Positions 24,551 to 33,823 are shown, counted from the first letter of the stretch. The stretch is 64,000 bases of DNA from Clostridiales bacterium (GCA_018364155.1 JAGZMM010000003.1:1-64000), one strand, 5' to 3'. The notes: a model not told the origin generated them from the letters alone. Translations and numbers: made by a program.

Positions 24551-26029
24551 TCACAGCGTCTTAATAAACCGGGCGAAGGCGGCACGGCCCTGCTCATCCC
24601 GTTTGAATACGCCTGCGTCTTCCAGCACCCGCTCAAACTTGCGCCCCACCTCCTGCTGCACCACGTCATGCACGTTGGCTTCCGAGAGGGCGTTTTGATA
24701 CCGAACTTTCATCTCTTCCGCCCAGGGGCGATGGTAGTCCGCCACCTCGTTGGGCAGACCCAGCAAAAACTTTTCCACCTCGTTAAGCTCTCCCACCAGT
24801 CTAGCAGGCAGCACCGCCAAGCCCATGACCTCGATTAAGCCGATGTTTTCCTTCTTGATATGCTGCACGTCCTCATGCGGATGGAAAATCCCCAGCGGGT
24901 GTTCCGGGGAGGTGCGGTTGTTGCGAAGCACCACGTCCAGCTCAAAAGCATCGCCTTTGCGCCGGGCAATGGGAGTGACGGTATTGTGGGGCGTCGAACC
25001 GGTTTCGCAGAGAATGTCCACGCTGGGGTCGTTGTACCCTTTCCAGACTTCGTGAATGTGCATGGCCGCCTGGACCAGCATCTCCTTGTCCGGCCCTGCC
25101 ATGCGGATGACCGACATGGGCCATTTTACCACCGAACAAGTAAGTTTTTCAAAGCCGGGCAGCTCAAAATAATAGTCCGCCTTTGCTTTGGCCATGGCGA
25201 AGGCATAATTGCCTCCCTGGTAATGGTCGTGGGTCAGGATGGAACCACCCACGATAGGCAGATCGGCATTGGAGCCGAGAAAGTAATGAGGCAGCCATTC
25301 CACAAAGGAAAGCAGCCGCTCAAAGGTCTGGCGGGTGATCGCCATGTCCCGGTGATAACGGGACAGGACGATGCAGTGCTCGTTATAATACACATAAGGC
25401 GAATACTGAAAATACCAGGGTTCTCCGCAAAGGTTGAGACGGATCATCCGGTGGCTTGCCCGGCCGGGATGGCCCACCTTTCCCGCATAGCCCTCATTCT
25501 CGATGCACAAGAGGCATTTGGGATAATTGGCGCTTTTGAGAAGCTTGGCTGCGGCGATATCCTTGGGATTCTTCTCCGGTTTCGACAGATTGATGGTAAT
25601 GTCCAGGTCCCCGTATTTGGTAGGGGTTTTATAGGAGATGTTCTTGGCAATGCGGCGGGTCTGAATGTTGTTGCTGACCCGGGAAAACCGGTAAAAATCC
25701 TCGGTGGCCAGAGCGGGGGACTGGCGATAGAGGGCGTGAAACCGAGCGTCCACCTGGGAAGGCTTGGGCAAAAATACGTCCATAACGGCGCTGGAAAGCA
25801 CTTCCTTTAGATCGAACAAATCCTCGATCACGCCGTTTTGCGCGGCATAGTCGGTCACCATCTCCAAGAGCTCCGGAATATCTAAGCTGGCCGGTTCCCT
25901 TTCGATGTATTCGGTCAACCCGAGCAGATTGATGATCCGGTTTTTGCAGTAGATTTCATCCTCCGGTTCGATCATGCGCTGCTCGACAGCACGAGTCACC
26001 AGCGATGCAATGGCCTGATAGATATCCAT
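24551..26029 (-). CDS. galT: UDP-glucose--hexose-1-phosphate uridylyltransferase (Firmicutes class)
   Basis: 492 aa from the ATG at 26029 (GGTGGG site); an in-frame GTG five codons upstream overlaps that site. It is the long Firmicutes-type GalT, transferring UMP between UDP-glucose and galactose-1-phosphate in the Leloir pathway. Recognised by MDIYQAIASLV at the N-terminus, CKNRIINLLGL, SYKTPTKYGDLDITINLSKPEKNP, PIVGGSILTHDHYQGG and the GDAFELDVVLRNNRTSPEHPLG block. galK and galE are not adjacent. An extended -10 promoter lies at 26084. Confidence 0.95.
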   Translation of the reverse strand: MDIYQAIASLVTRAVEQRMIEPEDEIYCKNRIINLLGLTEYIEREPASLDIPELLEMVTDYAAQNGVIEDLFDLKEVLSSAVMDVFLPKPSQVDARFHALYRQSPALATEDFYRFSRVSNNIQTRRIAKNISYKTPTKYGDLDITINLSKPEKNPKDIAAAKLLKSANYPKCLLCIENEGYAGKVGHPGRASHRMIRLNLCGEPWYFQYSPYVYYNEHCIVLSRYHRDMAITRQTFERLLSFVEWLPHYFLGSNADLPIVGGSILTHDHYQGGNYAFAMAKAKADYYFELPGFEKLTCSVVKWPMSVIRMAGPDKEMLVQAAMHIHEVWKGYNDPSVDILCETGSTPHNTVTPIARRKGDAFELDVVLRNNRTSPEHPLGIFHPHEDVQHIKKENIGLIEVMGLAVLPARLVGELNEVEKFLLGLPNEVADYHRPWAEEMKVRYQNALSEANVHDVVQQEVGRKFERVLEDAGVFKRDEQGRAAFARFIKTL

Positions 26030-26083
26030 TTTGTCTTTTCCCACCTAACCAAGAATTCAGCATATTCCTTTGAAAGCGGCATT

Positions 26084-26092
26084 ATTATAGCA
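26084..26092 (-). promoter_or_regulatory. Extended -10 promoter of galT
   Basis: The minus strand reads TGC-TATAAT about 55 nt upstream of the galT ATG; the -35 is poor. Confidence 0.55.
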
Positions 26093-26188
26093 CATGTTTC
26101 GGTTTTCACGCCATAGACGATTGCACCTTTTCCTATTGAAAAAACGTCCACCCGAAAAGCGGGCTGCAACCGGAAAACACCATATTCT

Positions 26189-26683
26189 TTAAATTGATAA
26201 ACGGTTTAAATAATCTTGGGCTTCCTCTCTGGATCGGAATAGGACTATGTTTTTGTCGTTTTGATATTTTTCCAGCAATTCATAGAGATGCGGCAATTGG
26301 AATTTGGGGAAATCCAGAATCCACTGCTTAAATTCTTCCTCAAGCTCGGTTTCCATCCACGGCAAATCTTCCCGCCGCTTTCCTATACGGGACTGGGCTC
26401 CCAAAAGACAGACAGCCGGTGGATAGTCCAGCAAAAATACCGTATCGCATTCTTTCAGTCGCGTTTCCAGTGTCCTCGGATAGTTCCCATCAATCACCCA
26501 CCGATCTGTTTTTATGATCTCATCAAGCCGTCTATCAAACTCTTCTCTGGAAACCGTAGTTTTGTCCGGCTTGTGCCACAACAGATCCAGGTAATACAGC
26601 GGCAGTTTTGTCACACCGCTTAATTTCCGTGCAAATGTGCTTTTCCCCGCGCCGGGGCTTCCGATCACAATAACTTTAACCAT
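26189..26683 (-). CDS. Small P-loop nucleotide kinase (adenylate-kinase/FlaR-like)
   Basis: 164 aa. Walker A GSPGAGKSTFA at residues 8-18, followed by LYYLDLLWHKPDKT and VIDGNYPRTLE, the pattern of the adenylate-kinase-like family once called DNA topology modulation protein FlaR. Probably phosphorylates a small nucleotide or nucleoside; the substrate is unknown. It has its own space on both sides; a short CCCG/CGGG hairpin followed by GTTTTTTC on the minus strand (about 26140-26160) may be its terminator. Confidence 0.85.
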   Translation of the reverse strand: MVKVIVIGSPGAGKSTFARKLSGVTKLPLYYLDLLWHKPDKTTVSREEFDRRLDEIIKTDRWVIDGNYPRTLETRLKECDTVFLLDYPPAVCLLGAQSRIGKRREDLPWMETELEEEFKQWILDFPKFQLPHLYELLEKYQNDKNIVLFRSREEAQDYLNRLSI

Positions 26684-26828
26684 CCTTTTCCCTTCTCCAT
26701 GCGCAGTATACTATGTCCATTTTGCAAGCATACTTTGATATTTGTCAACGAAAAACATACCGCCTCAGACGATGGCTGAGGCGGCATCCTATGTTCCAGA
26801 CATCCGCCAAACGCAGCGGACGTTTTCC

Positions 26829-27053
26829 TTACAAATCTTCCAAGGAGAAATCCTCCTGGGAATACTGGGGCAACACCGGCGCACGGCGGGGTATCCGCTT
26901 GAGCGGGTCGTAGGCGAATTTGCGGCATTTTCCTTGCGGCTCCATAATTCCCCGCTTGGTGCACAGCACCATCTTTCCGTCTGCCGACCGGCTCCCGCAG
27001 GCGCAGTATTCGCACTTGGGCTCAATACGATTTCCAAACGGTTTTTTCCCCAC
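26829..27053 (-). CDS. Small Cys-containing conserved protein
   Basis: 74 aa from a GTG at 27053, 10 nt after AAGGAGG. Five cysteines (CEYCAC, then single Cys in VLCTKRG and GKCRKFAYDP) suggest a small metal-binding knuckle. The C-terminal half is Pro-rich and ends acidic (SQEDFSLEDL). I recall similar short proteins in Oscillospiraceae but know no function. It starts 22 nt after the ylbJ stop on the same strand, so it may be co-transcribed. A longer ORF in another frame (26789-27079) is a shadow. Confidence 0.75.
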   Translation of the reverse strand: MGKKPFGNRIEPKCEYCACGSRSADGKMVLCTKRGIMEPQGKCRKFAYDPLKRIPRRAPVLPQYSQEDFSLEDL

Positions 27054-27075
27054 GGTGCGTTCGCCTCCTTCCCTG

Positions 27076-28239
27076 TCATCGGTTTTTCTTTATTATAGCA
27101 CGGACGTGCTCGAATTCCAACGCGTTTTGCGGCGAAACAAGCACCATGGCGGCGGAAAATAATAGCAGGAAAATGGAGGCGGGGGCGGAGGAGGACAAAG
27201 CCGTGGGAACCGTAGAGGTTTCGATTGCCATAGTCGGGAGCTCTACGGGGAAGCAGTGCAGCAAAAGGGCGGTGATGGCCGCCGCCAAGGCCGCTGCCAT
27301 CGCCCGCCCCAACCAGAAGGCGGACTTGGAAACATGGTGTCTAAGCCCTAGGGAAAGCACTTGGAAATGGACCGAAAGTCCGCTCCAGCCGGCGGCAGCG
27401 CTGATAAATACGATGGCTGCCCCGGTGGCCGAAGCTGCCGCCGCGCAGCCGCTGGTCACCTCCAGCAGAGAGGGAAGCACCGCTCGGGCCAGTTCTCCCG
27501 GCAGGTGCAGCGTTTGAAAAACGTTTTGCAAAATAAGCCCCACCTGTCCGGTGACCCCCAAGCGGGAAAATCCGCCCAAAAGCGCCGCAAACAGCGCGAC
27601 GAAGGCGCACACCGTCAGCATGGATTTGGCTGTGTCCGCGACTGCGTTTACAAAGGCGTCAATGGCGCTTTGGCGCTTTCGTACCTGGCAGGGCGGCGCC
27701 TTCGCCTCTCCCTTCTCTTTCAAAACAAAGCGGGAGCCGATTCCGATAAGAAGGGAGGCAATGAGCTGGGAGACATAGAGAATCACACCGATTTGTACGC
27801 TGCCCAGCATGTTGGCGCCCACGGCGAAAATGAGAAAGGCGGGGCCGGCATTGACGCAAAAGCAGAACATCCGGCTGCACTGGCTTTCGGTCAGCTCTCC
27901 GCTTTCTTTGAGTTCGCTGACCGCCTTGGCCCCCACCGGATAGCCGCCGATCATGCTCATAAGGATGGCGGTGGCCGCGCAGCCGGGCAGGCCGAACAGC
28001 AGGCGGGTGGGCTTTTCCAGCACCCGTCCGATCCGTAAGGCAAGCCCAGACTTTACAAGGAAGGCCGAGAGCACCATAAACGGAAACATGGACGGTAAAA
28101 TGACGGTGGCGCAGAGGGTCAGGCCATTGTGGATGCCCTCTCCGATCCCGTCCGGGCAGATAAAAAGCATAGCGGCAAACATGCCCGTCACAACAAGCAG
28201 CATGATCCAGTAGCTCATTCTTCGTACCTTTGGTTTCAA
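27076..28239 (-). CDS. ylbJ: Sporulation integral membrane protein YlbJ
   Basis: 387 aa. Start is TTG at 28239, 7 nt after GGGGAG. Multi-spanning membrane protein with two nucleoside-recognition 'Gate' regions: ILPSMFPFMVLSAF, MIGGYPVGAKAVSELKESG, FCVNAGPAFLI, and the C-terminal LLEVTSGC-A repeat. In Bacillus ylbJ is sporulation-controlled and needed for full spore resistance; transport of a small solute is assumed for the fold but not shown. Divergent from yqfC, another sporulation gene. Confidence 0.92.
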   Translation of the reverse strand: MKPKVRRMSYWIMLLVVTGMFAAMLFICPDGIGEGIHNGLTLCATVILPSMFPFMVLSAFLVKSGLALRIGRVLEKPTRLLFGLPGCAATAILMSMIGGYPVGAKAVSELKESGELTESQCSRMFCFCVNAGPAFLIFAVGANMLGSVQIGVILYVSQLIASLLIGIGSRFVLKEKGEAKAPPCQVRKRQSAIDAFVNAVADTAKSMLTVCAFVALFAALLGGFSRLGVTGQVGLILQNVFQTLHLPGELARAVLPSLLEVTSGCAAAASATGAAIVFISAAAGWSGLSVHFQVLSLGLRHHVSKSAFWLGRAMAAALAAAITALLLHCFPVELPTMAIETSTVPTALSSSAPASIFLLLFSAAMVLVSPQNALEFEHVRAIIKKNR

Positions 28240-28359
28240 TCCGCATCTCCCCTTTGGACATATATATGATGCACGGAATGTTTCTTATCCCTGCGTCATA
28301 GGTTTAATTGGAGCCAGCGGCGGGGCGAAACCGGCCCTGCCTGGAAAGGAGTATGCCGG

Positions 28360-28674
28360 ATGAAAACCAAACGCAGGCGCAGGCAGCCCGAGACGCCTCC
28401 CGAACAGAAGCTCTCCGTCCCCCAGAAGGCGGCGGCCCTTCTGGAGGTCCCTTTGTCCGCCTTTGGCGGCGTCCCCAACCTGGAACTGACGGGAAATCGG
28501 GAAATGACGGTGGAGGGCTGCAAGGGCGTGCTCGAATACGACGAAGACATGGTAAAGCTCAACTTGGGGAAAATGATTCTACAGGTGCGCGGGAGGGACC
28601 TGAACATCAAAGGCCTTACCGACGATGCAGCCGTGCTGGAAGGGTACTTCCTTTCCATCGAGTTTCTCACCTGA
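28360..28674 (+). CDS. yqfC: Sporulation protein YqfC
   Basis: 104 aa from the ATG at 28360 (AAAGGAG site); a frame starting at 28308 is a shadow. YqfC is a small conserved endospore-former protein: basic N-terminus, then PLSAFGGVPNLELTGNREMTVEGCKGVLEYDE. It is followed 78 nt later by yqfD, its usual partner, and lies upstream of phoH-ybeY-era as in most Clostridia and Bacilli. Confidence 0.93.
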   Translation: MKTKRRRRQPETPPEQKLSVPQKAAALLEVPLSAFGGVPNLELTGNREMTVEGCKGVLEYDEDMVKLNLGKMILQVRGRDLNIKGLTDDAAVLEGYFLSIEFLT

Positions 28675-28752
28675 CGGCAAAAGTCAAGTAAACGGCTCTG
28701 GGCAACGGAGCGATGAAAAAAGCCTGCAAAAGCGGCGGAATGGGTGTTTTCT

Positions 28753-29931
28753 ATGTTTTTAATCAAGCTATTGCGCTTTTTATTCGGATATGTGCGGTTT
28801 GAATCGGGCGGTGGATTTCCGGAGCGGTTTTTGAACCTGTGCGCCCAGGCGCATTTTCCGCTGTGGGAGGTAACCTCCCGGGGCGGGACCATGAAAGCCT
28901 TTACCACGGTCAAGTGCTACAAGAAATTTCGCTCTTACGCCAGGAAAGCGGGCGTGCGCCTGCGGGTGAGGGAACGGCGGGGGCTTCCCTTTCTGCTGCG
29001 CCGGTACCGAAAGCGCATCGGCATCGCATTGGGCGTGGCGGTGTTCTTCGGCATCTTGTGGGGGCTTTCCCTCTTTGTCTGGTCGGTGGAGGTGACGGGG
29101 AATACCACGGTATCCACCGACTACATACTCAATAACCTCTCTTCCCTAGGCTTTCACCAGGGCGCCCTCAAAAGCGAGTTCGACGTGGTGGATTTGCAGC
29201 GGCGGTGCCTAGTGGAAATGCCGGAGCTGAGCTGGATCGCCATCAATATCCGGGGCTCTAACGCGGTGGTGGAGGTGCGCGAACGAGACCTGCCGCCGGA
29301 AATCATCCCCTCCGACCGGCCCTGCAACATCAAGGCCTCCGCCTCTGGGCAAATCCTGGAGTTGGAAGTGTACGACGGCAAGGCGATGGTCCTGCGCGGA
29401 GAAGGGGTCACCCAGGGGCAGCTACTGGTCAGCGGCGTCATTGAGAATAAGCAAGGCGAAAACGTATTAAAGCACGCCAGAGCCAAGGTCATCGCGCAAA
29501 CCGAACACACCCTGACGGTAGAGGTTCCCTTCACCCAGACAGTCAAAACGGGCACCGGCACCGTGATCGACAAAAAAAGCCTAGACTTTTTCGGCCTGAC
29601 TATTCCCATTTCCTTCGGCGGTGCCCCGGAGGGAAACTATCTGCGCTCCTCCATCAAAAAGCCGCTGACCATCGGCAGCTTTTCCCTGCCCATCTCCTGC
29701 CAGATCGAGCGGTACGAGGAATACGAGGAAACCACCGTCACTCTCTCACCGGAGGAAGCGCTCGCCAAGGCCAAGGAGCAGATCGCGGCCATGGAAACCG
29801 AACAGCTCGACGGCATCGAAATTGTGGAACGCCAGGAAAGCAGCACCCAAAGCGACACGGCTCTAACCTATACAATTGTGTATGTTTGCCATGAAAATAT
29901 TGGGTATGAGGAAGAAATTTTGTTAAACTAA
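28753..29931 (+). CDS. yqfD: Sporulation protein YqfD
   Basis: 392 aa from the ATG at 28753; an in-frame GTG nine bases upstream is possible. One membrane segment (about 90-108) after a basic stretch RRYRKRIG; C-terminal extracytoplasmic domain beginning VEVTGNTTVSTDYILNNL. YqfD is a conserved, sporulation-associated stage IV protein of unknown biochemistry. The last 40 residues are acidic. The phoH promoter begins about 30 nt after its stop. Confidence 0.92.
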   Translation: MFLIKLLRFLFGYVRFESGGGFPERFLNLCAQAHFPLWEVTSRGGTMKAFTTVKCYKKFRSYARKAGVRLRVRERRGLPFLLRRYRKRIGIALGVAVFFGILWGLSLFVWSVEVTGNTTVSTDYILNNLSSLGFHQGALKSEFDVVDLQRRCLVEMPELSWIAINIRGSNAVVEVRERDLPPEIIPSDRPCNIKASASGQILELEVYDGKAMVLRGEGVTQGQLLVSGVIENKQGENVLKHARAKVIAQTEHTLTVEVPFTQTVKTGTGTVIDKKSLDFFGLTIPISFGGAPEGNYLRSSIKKPLTIGSFSLPISCQIERYEEYEETTVTLSPEEALAKAKEQIAAMETEQLDGIEIVERQESSTQSDTALTYTIVYVCHENIGYEEEILLN

Positions 29932-29964
29932 TTTAGAATAGGGGATGACTTTCGCCAAAGAATA

Positions 29965-29973
29965 TGGTATAAT
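29965..29973 (+). promoter_or_regulatory. Extended -10 promoter of phoH
   Basis: TGG-TATAAT, a perfect -10 with TGn extension, about 110 nt upstream of the phoH ATG. No convincing -35. Confidence 0.6.
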
Positions 29974-30083
29974 ACTACAAAATACGGATGTAAATTCTGT
30001 CAGGTTCACTCACAAAAGGCGGATTGGATAAAATATCCGTGGAAACTTGTGGGTTTTCGACGAAATAAAAGGCAGGGAAATGC

Positions 30084-31070
30084 ATGTTTGAACAGACCAT
30101 CAACATCGACCGCATGGAACATGCGGTCGCCTTGTTCGGCAGCTTTGATGAAAACATCAAGCTGATTGAAAATGAATACGGCGTGACCATTTTAAGCCGC
30201 GGGTCGGACCTGAAGCTGACCGGCGAGCCGGAGAACGTGGGGCGGGCGGCCCGGGCCATCGGCGCTTTGCTTGCCATGATCAACAAGGGCGAAAGCCTGA
30301 CCGATCAAAGCGTGCGGTACGTGATTTCCCTGGTGAAGGACGGGTGCGAGGATAAAATCACCTCCATCGCCAGCGACTGCATCTGCATCACCGCCAAGGG
30401 AAAGCCCATCAAGCCCAAAACTTTAGGGCAGAAGCGGTATGTGGAAGCCATTGAGCACAATACCATTACCTTAGGCATCGGCCCTGCCGGCACCGGCAAG
30501 ACCTATCTGGCGGTAGCCATGGCAGTCAACGCCTTCCGTGCCCGGTCGGTCAACCGCATCATCCTCACCCGGCCGGCGGTGGAGGCGGGGGAAAAGCTGG
30601 GCTTTCTGCCCGGGGACCTGCAAAGCAAGGTGGACCCTTATCTGCGGCCGTTGTACGACGCGCTTTTTGACATGCTGGGAGCGGAAACCTATCAAAAGTA
30701 CCTGGAACGGGGGAACATCGAGGTGGCGCCGCTCGCCTACATGCGCGGGCGCACGTTGGACGACAGCTTTATTATCCTCGACGAAGCGCAGAACACCACC
30801 CCCGAGCAGATGAAAATGTTTTTAACCCGCTTAGGGTTTAATTCGAAGATCGTCGTCACCGGCGACATTACCCAAGTGGATCTGGGCGAAGGAAAACGGT
30901 CGGGTCTCTTAGAGGTCATGCGGATTCTCAAGGGGATCGACGACATCTCCATCTGCCAGTTCAACGAAAAAGACGTGGTGCGTCACAAGCTCGTGCAGGA
31001 AATCATCAAAGCCTATGAGCGGGCCAACGAACGCCGCGAGGAAGCGAAACGGAGGAGCAGCCATGGATAA
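30084..31070 (+). CDS. phoH: PhoH-family ATPase
   Basis: 328 aa. N-terminal KH-like part, then the P-loop domain: Walker A GPAGTGKTYLA (near residue 134), ILTRPAVEAGEKLGFLPGD, Walker B DDSFIILDEAQNT, and FLTRLGFNSKIVVTGD. PhoH proteins are helicase-like ATPases linked to RNA metabolism; phoH-ybeY-era is a conserved ribosome/RNA cluster. GGGAA site. Its last 8 nt overlap the ybeY start. Confidence 0.95.
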   Translation: MFEQTINIDRMEHAVALFGSFDENIKLIENEYGVTILSRGSDLKLTGEPENVGRAARAIGALLAMINKGESLTDQSVRYVISLVKDGCEDKITSIASDCICITAKGKPIKPKTLGQKRYVEAIEHNTITLGIGPAGTGKTYLAVAMAVNAFRARSVNRIILTRPAVEAGEKLGFLPGDLQSKVDPYLRPLYDALFDMLGAETYQKYLERGNIEVAPLAYMRGRTLDDSFIILDEAQNTTPEQMKMFLTRLGFNSKIVVTGDITQVDLGEGKRSGLLEVMRILKGIDDISICQFNEKDVVRHKLVQEIIKAYERANERREEAKRRSSHG

Positions 31071-31575
31071 AATCAAGGTTATGATTGAAAACCGCCAGAA
31101 GGAAGTCAAAATCCCCACCGGCCTGCGTCTGCTGGTGCGCCGTACCTGCAACGCCGTGCTGACCATGGAAAAATTCCAAGGTTCCGCGGAAATCAGCGTC
31201 AGCTTTGTCAACGACCAGCAGATTCGCGAGCTCAACGCGAAGTTCCGCGGGAAGGACATTTCCACCGACGTGCTTTCCTTCCCTATGGGGGAAGGGGACG
31301 ATTATGAGATCAATCCCGCTACCGGCGCAAAAATCCTGGGAGATATCATCATCTCCATGGAGCACGCCGTCGACCAGGCCAGCCGCTACGGCCATTCGCT
31401 GCAGCGGGAGGTAGGCTTTTTGACCGCTCATTCCATGCTCCATCTGCTGGGGTATGACCATGAAGACGGGGGCCTGGAAGCGGTGAAGATGCGCGAGAAG
31501 GAAGAAGCGGTGCTGATTATGCTGGGCCTGCCCCGGAACGCCAGCTATGCGTTCCAGGACGAGGACGAAATCTAA
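31063..31575 (+). CDS. ybeY: Endoribonuclease YbeY
   Basis: 170 aa from the ATG at 31063, with GGAGGAG upstream inside phoH. Metal-dependent RNase involved in 16S rRNA maturation and ribosome quality control. The zinc motif HxxxHxxxxxH is visible in TAHSMLHLLGYDHE, with STDVLSFPM before it. It overlaps phoH by 8 nt and precedes dgkA by 8 nt. Confidence 0.96.
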   Translation: MDKIKVMIENRQKEVKIPTGLRLLVRRTCNAVLTMEKFQGSAEISVSFVNDQQIRELNAKFRGKDISTDVLSFPMGEGDDYEINPATGAKILGDIIISMEHAVDQASRYGHSLQREVGFLTAHSMLHLLGYDHEDGGLEAVKMREKEEAVLIMLGLPRNASYAFQDEDEI

Positions 31576-31583
31576 GGAGCGCC

Positions 31584-32084
31584 ATGAGAAGTCTGCTGCG
31601 AAGCTTCCGTTTTGCGCTGCGGGGCATCCTGTTTTGCATCTGCAACGAGCGGAATATGAGGATTCATCTGGTGGTGGCGGTTTATGTGTTCACCCTGTCT
31701 CATTTCTTCCCGCTGTCCAATGTGGAATATGCGGTGCTGATCATCAGCATCGTGATGGTCATTGCGGCCGAAATCATCAACACGGCAATCGAAGAATTCG
31801 TGGATATCTCTTCTCCCAGCTTCGATCCTTTAGCCCGAATCGCCAAGGATACGGCGGCGGGGGCGGTGTTCGTCACGGCAGTGGGCGCAGTGGGAGTGGC
31901 GTTGTGCATCTTCTGGAAGCCGGAAGGCTTTTGCAACATCGGTCGGTATTTTATGGAAAATCCATCCATGCTTATCGTCGCCGGCGTGTTTACGGTACTG
32001 GCTCTCATATTCATCTTTGCCGGGCCCAACCGGATGCGTACCGTAGTGAAAACCAACCGCAAACCAAACGAACATAAAAAATAA
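31584..32084 (+). CDS. dgkA: Diacylglycerol/undecaprenol kinase
   Basis: 166 aa, about 40 longer than usual because of a fourth membrane segment at the C-terminus (about 130-152). The core is the trimeric DgkA fold: amphipathic N-terminal helix (RSFRFALRGI), then membrane helices with the active-site motif AEIINTAIEEFVD and ARIAKDTAAGAV. In Firmicutes these enzymes phosphorylate undecaprenol or diacylglycerol. AAGGAGC site; terminator directly downstream. Confidence 0.92.
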   Translation: MRSLLRSFRFALRGILFCICNERNMRIHLVVAVYVFTLSHFFPLSNVEYAVLIISIVMVIAAEIINTAIEEFVDISSPSFDPLARIAKDTAAGAVFVTAVGAVGVALCIFWKPEGFCNIGRYFMENPSMLIVAGVFTVLALIFIFAGPNRMRTVVKTNRKPNEHKK

Positions 32085-32090
32085 AGACAT

Positions 32091-32121
32091 CCATCCGGCC
32101 ATCATCTTGCCGGATGGTTTT
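32091..32121 (+). terminator. Terminator after dgkA
   Basis: CCATCCGGC/GCCGGATGG, 9-nt loop, then TTTT. Starts six bases after the stop. Confidence 0.82.
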
Positions 32122-32310
32122 CGTGCGTGATACAAAACCTGTCTTTTGTCGGCAACAGGCATTGCCGCTGGATCGAAAATCGGGGAATCCGATCGGGCTT
32201 CCTTTTTCAACTGCACGGACAAGCCTGTAAGCCGGTATGCATTCCAACACGGCAGGCATATCCTCATATTTTCGGAAAAATCGCCTTAAAAGCAAAGGAG
32301 GCTGTTTGAA

Positions 32311-32706
32311 ATGACCCGTTCACGAAGGCATTCGTATGCCAGGAAACGCACCCCGTGGGTACGGGGTCTGCTGGTGTCACTGCTCTTAATTGCAAGTGCG
32401 GTTTCGGGCCTCGTCTCCCCTCCTGCGGCCAACATCTTGTCCGCCCCAGTCATGACCGCTTTGTTTCTTGCGGGCGGCGCGATTGGCGTTCTTTCGCTTC
32501 TCTTTTTGCTGGGGCTGCAGCGGTTTTCCTTCGCAAAAGTAGGGCTTCAGCTGTGCTTATTGCTGGAAGCCGCCTATTACATCGCAGCGGTTGTCTATCT
32601 GTTCCTTATCCCGGTTCCAGTGGCCGCTCTGGTTCTATCCATGGTCACAGCGGCGGCTATGCTGGCACTCATCCTTTCGACGCTGGTTTCTCTGGCAAAG
32701 CAGTAA
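32311..32706 (+). CDS. Small polytopic membrane protein, function unknown
   Basis: 131 aa; AAAGGAGG lies 8 nt upstream. A very basic N-terminus (RSRRHSYARKR) is followed by four hydrophobic segments (about 18-36, 46-68, 75-98, 101-127). No family recognised. It occupies the place between dgkA and era where many Firmicutes have cytidine deaminase (cdd). The 190 nt upstream, after the dgkA terminator, contain no gene I can support. Confidence 0.75.
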   Translation: MTRSRRHSYARKRTPWVRGLLVSLLLIASAVSGLVSPPAANILSAPVMTALFLAGGAIGVLSLLFLLGLQRFSFAKVGLQLCLLLEAAYYIAAVVYLFLIPVPVAALVLSMVTAAAMLALILSTLVSLAKQ

Positions 32707-32771
32707 CCTGGCAGTCCGGCCCTGCATCAAACAAACGCCGGCCGTTCGCGGCGGCTATACAAAGGAGTTTT

Positions 32772-33692
32772 ATGAAAAAGCAAGCCAATTCTCAACCCAA
32801 AACCAAGTCGGCCTTTCTCTCCATTGTCGGCAAGCCCAATGTGGGAAAGTCCTCCATCATGAACGCCATGCTCGGGCAAAAGGTGGCGATCGTCTCCCCG
32901 AAGCCCCAGACCACCCGCACCCGCATCATGGGAGTGCTCACCCAGGGAGAAACGCAGCTGGTGTTTATTGACACGCCCGGCCTTCACAAGCCCCGCACCC
33001 GTTTGGGCGATTACATGGTCAAGACGGTGAGCGAGTCGGTATCGGGTGTGGACGCCTGCCTGCTTGTGGTGGAGCCGGAGGGGGAGCTGACGGAATCGGA
33101 GCTGTCCCTCATCCAGAATTTTAAGAAAAACCATATGCCGGCCATTCTGGCCATCAATAAAATTGATCTGCTTGCGAACAAGGAAGCTCTCCTGTCGCGG
33201 ATTTTGCAGCTTTCCTCCCTCTACGAGTTCGACGCGGTGGTACCGGTGTCCGCCCTGAAGGGCAGCGGGATGGACGAGCTTATTGCCGAGCTGAAGAAAC
33301 ACGCTGCTCCCGGGCCGCACTTTTTCGACGACGACGCTTTGACCGACATGCCGGAAAAGGTGCTGGCGGGCGAAATCATTCGGGAAAAGCTTCTAGAACT
33401 GCTGGACAAGGAGATTCCCCACGGGGTGGCCGTTTCGGTGGAAACCATGCGGGAACGGGAGGACGGCAGCGGCATCACCGATATAGAAGCGATCATTTAC
33501 TGCGAAAAGCAGAGCCACAAGGGTATCATTATCGGCAAGCAGGGCGCCATGCTAAAGGCGGTGGGTTCCAGAGCCCGGGCGGACATGGAGCGCTTTTTTG
33601 ACTGCAAAATCAACCTGCAATGCTGGGTAAAGGTCAAGGAGGACTGGCGCAATCGGCAGGGACTTTTGCGCAGTTTCGGGTATAACGAATAA
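32772..33692 (+). CDS. era: GTPase Era
   Basis: 306 aa from the ATG at 32772 (AAAGGAG site); the longer in-frame extension to 32355 runs through the upstream gene and is not real. G1 GKPNVGKSS, G3 DTPGLH, G4 NKID, switch region QTTRTRI; C-terminal KH domain with HKGIIIGKQGAMLK. Binds 16S rRNA near its 3' end during 30S assembly. Confidence 0.97.
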   Translation: MKKQANSQPKTKSAFLSIVGKPNVGKSSIMNAMLGQKVAIVSPKPQTTRTRIMGVLTQGETQLVFIDTPGLHKPRTRLGDYMVKTVSESVSGVDACLLVVEPEGELTESELSLIQNFKKNHMPAILAINKIDLLANKEALLSRILQLSSLYEFDAVVPVSALKGSGMDELIAELKKHAAPGPHFFDDDALTDMPEKVLAGEIIREKLLELLDKEIPHGVAVSVETMREREDGSGITDIEAIIYCEKQSHKGIIIGKQGAMLKAVGSRARADMERFFDCKINLQCWVKVKEDWRNRQGLLRSFGYNE

Positions 33693-33727
33693 TTTCATAA
33701 AGTCTAAATTGATTTTTTTAAAAAAGT

Positions 33728-33757
33728 TTCACATATTCCCCACCATTTCCCTATAAT
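33728..33757 (+). promoter_or_regulatory. Promoter for yqzL-recO
   Basis: TTCACA (33728-33733), 18-nt spacer, TATAAT (33752-33757), about 66 nt upstream of the yqzL-like start. Confidence 0.6.
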
Positions 33758-33823
33758 ATCCTAGTAGAGAACGGTTACAATGAAAACAGAACTTGCATAT
33801 TCGGATAGGGAGGCACTGGGAAA

